From positions 1 to 36,528 of the forward strand of contig CAZWOL010000029.1 of NCBI GenBank assembly GCA_964635325.1: DNA of 36,528 nt, given 5' to 3'. Position 1 is the first letter of the stretch. Each line of letters begins with the position of its first letter. Source of the stretch: BOG-1112 sp964635325 (GTDB taxonomy: Bacteria > Bdellovibrionota_B > Oligoflexia > Oligoflexales > Bog-1112). Below, in pieces: positions 32,407-36,528 of the stretch. The notes beneath the pieces are model-generated. The model searched no databases. It saw only the letters and a list, made by a program, of their open reading frames with translations, and was not told the DNA's origin. The position numbers were made by a program, and so were the translations under genes.

Positions 32407-33660
32407 ATGACAAACACAGCTTGGTTGCAACGTTTGATTTCTATTGAAGGTCAGGATGCTAGCTACCGACCTGAGAAGGCTTTGGTTCTCGATATGGCCA
32501 AAGACTCTATGCTCTGGGATGTCGAAGGAAATTCGTACATCGATCTTTGTGCAGGTTTTGGTGCTCTCCCTCTTGGTCACAATAATGAGGATGTTTATGC
32601 TAGAGTTCGTGCTGCAGAAAACAACGATGCGATTGTGCATGGTCTTGGAGATCTCTTTCCATCGCAAGTCAAAATTGAATTGATGGAAACTTTGCTATCT
32701 TTGCTCCCTCCGTATTTAAATCAGGTTTTGCTTGCAGTGACAGGATCTCAAGCTGTCGAACTTGCAATGAAGACAGCGATGCTAGCAAGTCAGGGTAGCG
32801 GCTTTATAGCTTTTCATGGAGCCTACCATGGTGTGGATCTTGGGGCTCTAGCTCTGAGTGGTCAGGAAAAATTCCGCACACCATTTGATTCATGGTTGAA
32901 TCGTGACCATGTACAACATCTTCCTTTTCGCTGTGATGTCAGTGTTCTTCACCAAGCTTTTGAGCGCTTTCGTGAGCAGGGTGTTCGGCCAGCTGCAATT
33001 ATCGTTGAGCCTATCCAGTGTCGTGGAGGATTTCATGCAGCAACTATTGAGTGGTTGAAGACTTTGCGTGCTCTCTGCGATCAGGAGGGGTGCTTTTTGA
33101 TTTTTGATGAAGTCTTTACTGGTCTGGGACGTGCCGGTAGTCTTAGTTTTGCGGATCGTGTTGCCTGTGATCTTCTTTGCTTAGGTAAGGCCTTAGGTGG
33201 TGGGATGCCTCTTTCTGCTTGTGTTGGGGCCGAGAAGCTTATGAAAGCTTGGCCTTTGAATGAAGGTGAAGCGATACACACTGGCACATTCTTCGGTCAC
33301 CCTTATTCCTGTCGCGTTGGTCTTGCAACCTTGCAGACATTAGTAGAAAAAAATCTTTCTGAACGAGCTATGAAACTTGGTGAGTGCATTCAGGCTGAGT
33401 TGAGAGAAAGCTTAAGCGCATCTAAGCGAGTTCGAGAGGTGCGTGGTTCAGGTCTGATGATCGCGGTCGAATTTGCAAAGGCGTCCGATGCTATTTTCGT
33501 TATGAAAGAATTGCAAGAAGAGGGAGTTATCGTAATTCCTTGTGGCACGCAGGGTGAATGTGTATCCTTCAGCCCTGCTCTGAATATAGATGAAAAGCTT
33601 TTCAAGAAGGCAGTAGCGACGTTCGTCGCGATCGTAGATCGAATGGAGATGCGGGCATGA
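32407..33660 (+). CDS. Class III PLP-dependent aminotransferase
   Basis: This 417-residue protein has the fold-type I, class III (ornithine/acetylornithine/GABA) pattern. DVEGNSYIDLCAGFGALPLGH is near the N-terminus and TGSQAVELAMKTA carries the phosphate-binding loop. FHGAYHGVD, VEPIQCRGG and IFDEVFTGLGRAG (D234 pairs with the pyridine nitrogen) follow. K261 in LGKALGGGMP is the Schiff-base lysine. The substrate cannot be read from sequence; candidates are 4-aminobutyrate, acetylornithine, putrescine, lysine or a semialdehyde. It is located between queE and valS, with a 4-base ATGA overlap to valS, but has no evident pathway link to either. Confidence 0.85.
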   Translation: MTNTAWLQRLISIEGQDASYRPEKALVLDMAKDSMLWDVEGNSYIDLCAGFGALPLGHNNEDVYARVRAAENNDAIVHGLGDLFPSQVKIELMETLLSLLPPYLNQVLLAVTGSQAVELAMKTAMLASQGSGFIAFHGAYHGVDLGALALSGQEKFRTPFDSWLNRDHVQHLPFRCDVSVLHQAFERFREQGVRPAAIIVEPIQCRGGFHAATIEWLKTLRALCDQEGCFLIFDEVFTGLGRAGSLSFADRVACDLLCLGKALGGGMPLSACVGAEKLMKAWPLNEGEAIHTGTFFGHPYSCRVGLATLQTLVEKNLSERAMKLGECIQAELRESLSASKRVREVRGSGLMIAVEFAKASDAIFVMKELQEEGVIVIPCGTQGECVSFSPALNIDEKLFKKAVATFVAIVDRMEMRA

Positions 33661-36302
33661 GCGAAAATGAAAATGTATTCAATCCTAAAGCAATGGAACA
33701 AAAATGGTGGCAGTTTTGGATGGAAGGAAACTGGTTCCATGCCGATGCTGAGAGTGACAAAGAGCCCTACACTGTTTTGATTCCTCCGCCAAACGTGACA
33801 GATCGTTTGCACATGGGTCACGGTCTCAATAATACGATCCAGGATATTCTTGTACGTTGGAAACGCATGCAAGGATTTAACTGCCTCTGGCTACCAGGTA
33901 CCGATCATGCTGGTATATCTACGCAGATGATGGTGACCAAAGCTCTTGAGAAGGAGGGCATCAACATTAAAGAACTTGGTCGCGAAAAGTTCTTTGAAAA
34001 ATGTGTAGAATGGAAAGACCGCAATGGTGGGATGATCATTGAGCAATTAAAACGACTTGGTGCCTCTTGTGATTGGGAGCGAGAAGCCTATACGATGTCT
34101 GCACCTCTTTCCAAGGCAGTTCGTCGTATTTTTGTCGACCTCTTTAACGATGGTCTGATCTACAGAGGGGAGCGTTTGGTGAACTGGGATCCGGTTATCC
34201 AAACAGCAATCTCCGATGACGAAGTCGAAACAAAAGATACCAAAGGACATCTCTGGTACATTCGCTATCCTTTGGAGAGTGGAGATGGACATATCGTCAT
34301 TGCAACCACTCGACCAGAGACCATGTTTGCAGATGCTGCAGTTGCAGTGCATCCTGATGATGAACGTTTTAAACATTTGATTGGACAGAATCTAATTTTA
34401 CCGCTTGCTAAGCGTCCGATTCCTATTATTGCAGATACGCATGTTAAAATGGAATTCGGTACGGGCTGTGTAAAAATCAGTCCAGCGCATGATTTTAATG
34501 ACTTTGAAATCGGCATGCGTCACAAGCTCCCTTTCTTGAATGTCTTTGATGACAAAGCACATCTCAATTCAGTGTGCCCAACTGAGTTTGCGGGTCTAGA
34601 GCGTTTTGAAGCACGCAAAAGAGTGGTTGCTGCCTTAGAGAAACAAGACCTGATCGAAAAAATTGACCCCTATCACAATGCTGTTCCTATCTCTGAACGT
34701 AGCAAAGCTGTTTTAGAGCCACGTCTCTCTAAGCAGTGGTACGTGCGTATGAAATCACTTGCGGAGCCAGCGATTGAATATGGTCGTACGGGTCAGGTGC
34801 GCTTTCACCCAGATGCATGGAAAAAAACATACTTTCATTGGCTCGAGAATATTCAAGATTGGTGTATCTCACGTCAGTTGTGGTGGGGACATCAGATTCC
34901 GATTTGGTACTGCCAGGACTGTGATGCGGTGAGCACCGGAATCGAAGATCCTACGGAATGTTCTAAATGTCAGAGCACAAATTTAAAGCGTGACGAAGAT
35001 GTGTTGGATACCTGGTTCTCTAGCTGGCTCTGGCCCATTAGTCCATTTGGTTGGCCTGAAGAAACCAAGGATTTGCAGAAATTTTTTCCGTCTAATGTTC
35101 TCGTCACTGGGCCTGATATTATTTTCTTGTGGGTTGCGCGTATGCTGATGGTTTCGCATTACACGCGTCAGCAGCCCGCTTTCAAAGATGTTTATTTCAA
35201 CTCCGTGATCTGTGACAAGCAGGGCCGTAAGTTTTCTAAGACTTTAGGTAACGGTATAGACCCACTTGCTACGATCGACAAATATGGTGCAGATGCAACA
35301 CGTTTTACCTGTATCAGCCTTGCTCCTTTGGGTGGTCGTGTGCGTATGGAGGTTGAGGATTTTGCGACCGGCTTCCGTTTTGTCAACAAGATCTGGAATG
35401 CTTCGCGTTTCCTCAAGCAAAAATGGGGTGCAAAAACGAGCTTGCCAGAGTTTGATGCGCAAAAATTGAATTTGCCGAATCAATGGCTTGTTAATGAATT
35501 GCATTTGGTCACAAAAAAAGTAAACGATGGCCTTGATAAATACCTCATCAATGACGCGTGTCGTGATCTCTATCACTTTATTTGGCAAACATTTTGTGAT
35601 TGGAGCTTAGAGACCGCAAAGATTGATTTTGACAACCAAGATGCGGATCAAACTCTAGCAACTCTTCTTTATGTATTTGAAGGACTGCTTCGTTTAGCTT
35701 CTCCGTTTATGCCTTTTGTTACGGAAGAAATCTGGCAAGAGTTGCCACATTCTAAACATTGGGATCGTCCAAAAAGTCTTGTCATTGCAAAGTTTCCTAA
35801 GGCTGAGCAGATTCCTGCGTTTGCAGAAGCCGCTCAGCAGTGGGAGCAAGTGCGAGCGATCATTTCTGGTATTCGTTCTATACGAACACAGGCAGGGATC
35901 TCACCTAAAGAAAAGTTGGATGTGTACATTCAATGTGGCGCAGATATGGTTCCACTCTTGAATTCTTGTGAACCATGGATTGCCCGACTTGCTCAGGCGC
36001 GTGCGTTGCATGTTTCTGTATCTATGGTGGCACCTAAGCAAAGTTTGACGGCTGCTGGCAAAGAGTGGTCGCTAGCGGTACCTGTAGGTGATCTAATGGA
36101 TGTAGAAAAAGAAAAGTTACGTCTTAGCAAAGAGGTTGCTCGCATTCAGAAGATTATCGATGGCATTGAGAAGAAACTTCAGGATCCAACGTTCACGGGC
36201 AGAGCTCCCGCTGAAGTCGTTGCAACTACCAAGGAGCAATTGCATAACATGCGTTCACAGCAAGTTGTATTGCAAGAAAATCTGAAGTCGTTGGAAAGCT
36301 GA
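33657..36302 (+). CDS. valS: Valyl-tRNA synthetase
   Basis: This 881-residue class I synthetase has HIGH as HMGH at residues 52-55 (PPNVTDRLHMGHGLNN). The editing-domain TTRPETMFAD is near 220, and the second signature reads KFSKT at 525-529 (GRKFSKTLGNGIDP) instead of KMSKS. It has an anticodon-binding helical domain and a C-terminal coiled-coil arm (about 815-881), typical of bacterial ValRS. Translation overlaps the aminotransferase stop by 4 bases. The gene ends only about 5 bases before the TTTAAC next to the IS left end, so the element inserted just outside the coding sequence and may have removed any native terminator. Confidence 0.96.
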   Translation: MSENENVFNPKAMEQKWWQFWMEGNWFHADAESDKEPYTVLIPPPNVTDRLHMGHGLNNTIQDILVRWKRMQGFNCLWLPGTDHAGISTQMMVTKALEKEGINIKELGREKFFEKCVEWKDRNGGMIIEQLKRLGASCDWEREAYTMSAPLSKAVRRIFVDLFNDGLIYRGERLVNWDPVIQTAISDDEVETKDTKGHLWYIRYPLESGDGHIVIATTRPETMFADAAVAVHPDDERFKHLIGQNLILPLAKRPIPIIADTHVKMEFGTGCVKISPAHDFNDFEIGMRHKLPFLNVFDDKAHLNSVCPTEFAGLERFEARKRVVAALEKQDLIEKIDPYHNAVPISERSKAVLEPRLSKQWYVRMKSLAEPAIEYGRTGQVRFHPDAWKKTYFHWLENIQDWCISRQLWWGHQIPIWYCQDCDAVSTGIEDPTECSKCQSTNLKRDEDVLDTWFSSWLWPISPFGWPEETKDLQKFFPSNVLVTGPDIIFLWVARMLMVSHYTRQQPAFKDVYFNSVICDKQGRKFSKTLGNGIDPLATIDKYGADATRFTCISLAPLGGRVRMEVEDFATGFRFVNKIWNASRFLKQKWGAKTSLPEFDAQKLNLPNQWLVNELHLVTKKVNDGLDKYLINDACRDLYHFIWQTFCDWSLETAKIDFDNQDADQTLATLLYVFEGLLRLASPFMPFVTEEIWQELPHSKHWDRPKSLVIAKFPKAEQIPAFAEAAQQWEQVRAIISGIRSIRTQAGISPKEKLDVYIQCGADMVPLLNSCEPWIARLAQARALHVSVSMVAPKQSLTAAGKEWSLAVPVGDLMDVEKEKLRLSKEVARIQKIIDGIEKKLQDPTFTGRAPAEVVATTKEQLHNMRSQQVVLQENLKSLES

Positions 36303-36306
36303 GCAA

Positions 36307-36344
36307 TTTAACGCTGCAACCTCGCATGCTTTAGCTGCGAGTTA
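36307..36344 (+). mobile_element. Left end of an IS605-type element next to TTTAAC
   Basis: TTTAAC (36307-36312) is a target-like sequence; IS605 of Helicobacter is known to insert with its left end beside TTTAA or TTTAAC. Six bases later a hairpin follows on the + strand: CTCGCA (36321-36326), bulged T, GC, loop TTTA (36330-36333), GC, TGCGAG (36336-36341). The TTTA loop and G-C closing pairs are the same as in both hairpins at 26-69, on the same strand. The tnpA 3' end running toward this hairpin fits the IS605 arrangement, in which tnpA and tnpB diverge and tnpA ends at the left end. Confidence 0.55.
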
Positions 36345-36528
36345 GTGCGTTCGGCCTTTCTTGGTTGGCTCCCACCTTCCGTCGACTCTGTGTTTTCCGG
36401 TAAAGCGTTTTGAACGTTCAATCTGGGTACTGGAAGGAGGTATTCGCTGGTTTTGCACGTATTTCTTAAGAACTTCGAGTGGTGCACCTCCACAACAGGA
36501 GACGACACAGTAGCTTGGATTCCAGAAG
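36342..36528 (-). CDS. tnpA: IS200/IS605-type Y1 transposase TnpA, C-terminal part (5' end beyond the window)
   Basis: Reading the minus strand from 36527 gives 61 residues and then a TAA at 36342-36344. The stretch WNPSYCVVSCCGGAPLEVL followed by KKYVQNQ matches the C-terminal block of IS200/IS605 single-strand transposases (W-S-P-S-Y-F...S-C-G-G-A-P...K-Y-I-E-N-Q). The Tyr in KKYVQNQ (codon 36459-36461) would be the catalytic nucleophile that forms the 5'-phosphotyrosine link. A basic tail of about 38 residues follows. The stop codon overlaps the foot of the left-end hairpin. The HUH motif and start are outside the window. Confidence 0.75.
   Translation of the reverse strand, partial: FWNPSYCVVSCCGGAPLEVLKKYVQNQRIPPSSTQIERSKRFTGKHRVDGRWEPTKKGRTH

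Noticed and set aside
1..36528. CRISPR arrays, tRNA or rRNA genes
   Set aside because: I saw no regularly spaced repeats, no cloverleaf with GTTCRA loop and CCA-type acceptor, and no rRNA segments; the coding genes fill almost all the space.

Overview
The window is a gene-dense stretch of a Gram-negative bacterial chromosome with moderate GC content and almost no intergenic space. It encodes outer-membrane beta-barrels, lipoproteins, SecA and YajC. It also carries a diheme succinate:quinone reductase of the Wolinella/Bacteroidetes/delta-proteobacterial kind, an RNase J, a eukaryote-like (type 2) IleRS and an ExbB-ExbD-ExbD set reminiscent of the myxobacterial Agl proteins. Together these suggest a member of the Bdellovibrionota/Oligoflexia or a related former delta-proteobacterial lineage. 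That is an inference from gene content; I could not run a phylogeny.

Layout. Bases 1-81 are the right end of an IS200/IS605-type element: two hairpins with TTTA loops, ending near a TTCAC. Next come yajC, an outer-membrane barrel protein and the sdhCAB operon, which has a sigma70-like promoter in front and a terminator behind, followed by rph (all +). A 12-bp perfect inverted repeat separates rph from the convergent secA. Between 8.8 and 16.6 kb everything is on the minus strand. Transcription runs ExbB-like, ExbD-like, ExbD-like, a membrane-spanning partner protein, RNase J, a Nudix hydrolase, a glycosyltransferase and an M23 peptidase. A PAP2 phosphatase (+) converges on and overlaps a large outer-membrane protein whose M1-peptidase domain has lost its zinc site (-). 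Then on the plus strand come a short GlpD-like protein, IleRS, a lipoprotein zinc peptidase, MgtE, a lipoate-protein ligase-like protein and a 962-residue lipoprotein of unknown function. A minus-strand six-helix membrane protein follows. QueE, a class III aminotransferase and ValRS close the cellular genes. Bases from about 36307 on are the other (left) end of an IS605-type element, with the 3' part of a tnpA on the minus strand.

How the genes fit together. Housekeeping modules (protein export, respiration, RNA maturation, tRNA charging, queuosine synthesis) are interleaved with envelope genes. The least ordinary parts are three. First, the ExbB/ExbD-like cluster appears to have lost both textbook proton-pathway acids, while a new acidic residue sits in ExbB helix 2. 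Second, an M1-peptidase-like outer-membrane protein has lost every zinc ligand. Third, the big lipoprotein carries a duplicated two-cysteine module resembling a degraded PAN/Apple fold. The two IS ends have the same orientation and lie at the very edges of the window, so they may mark contig borders in a draft assembly or a real pair of direct IS copies.
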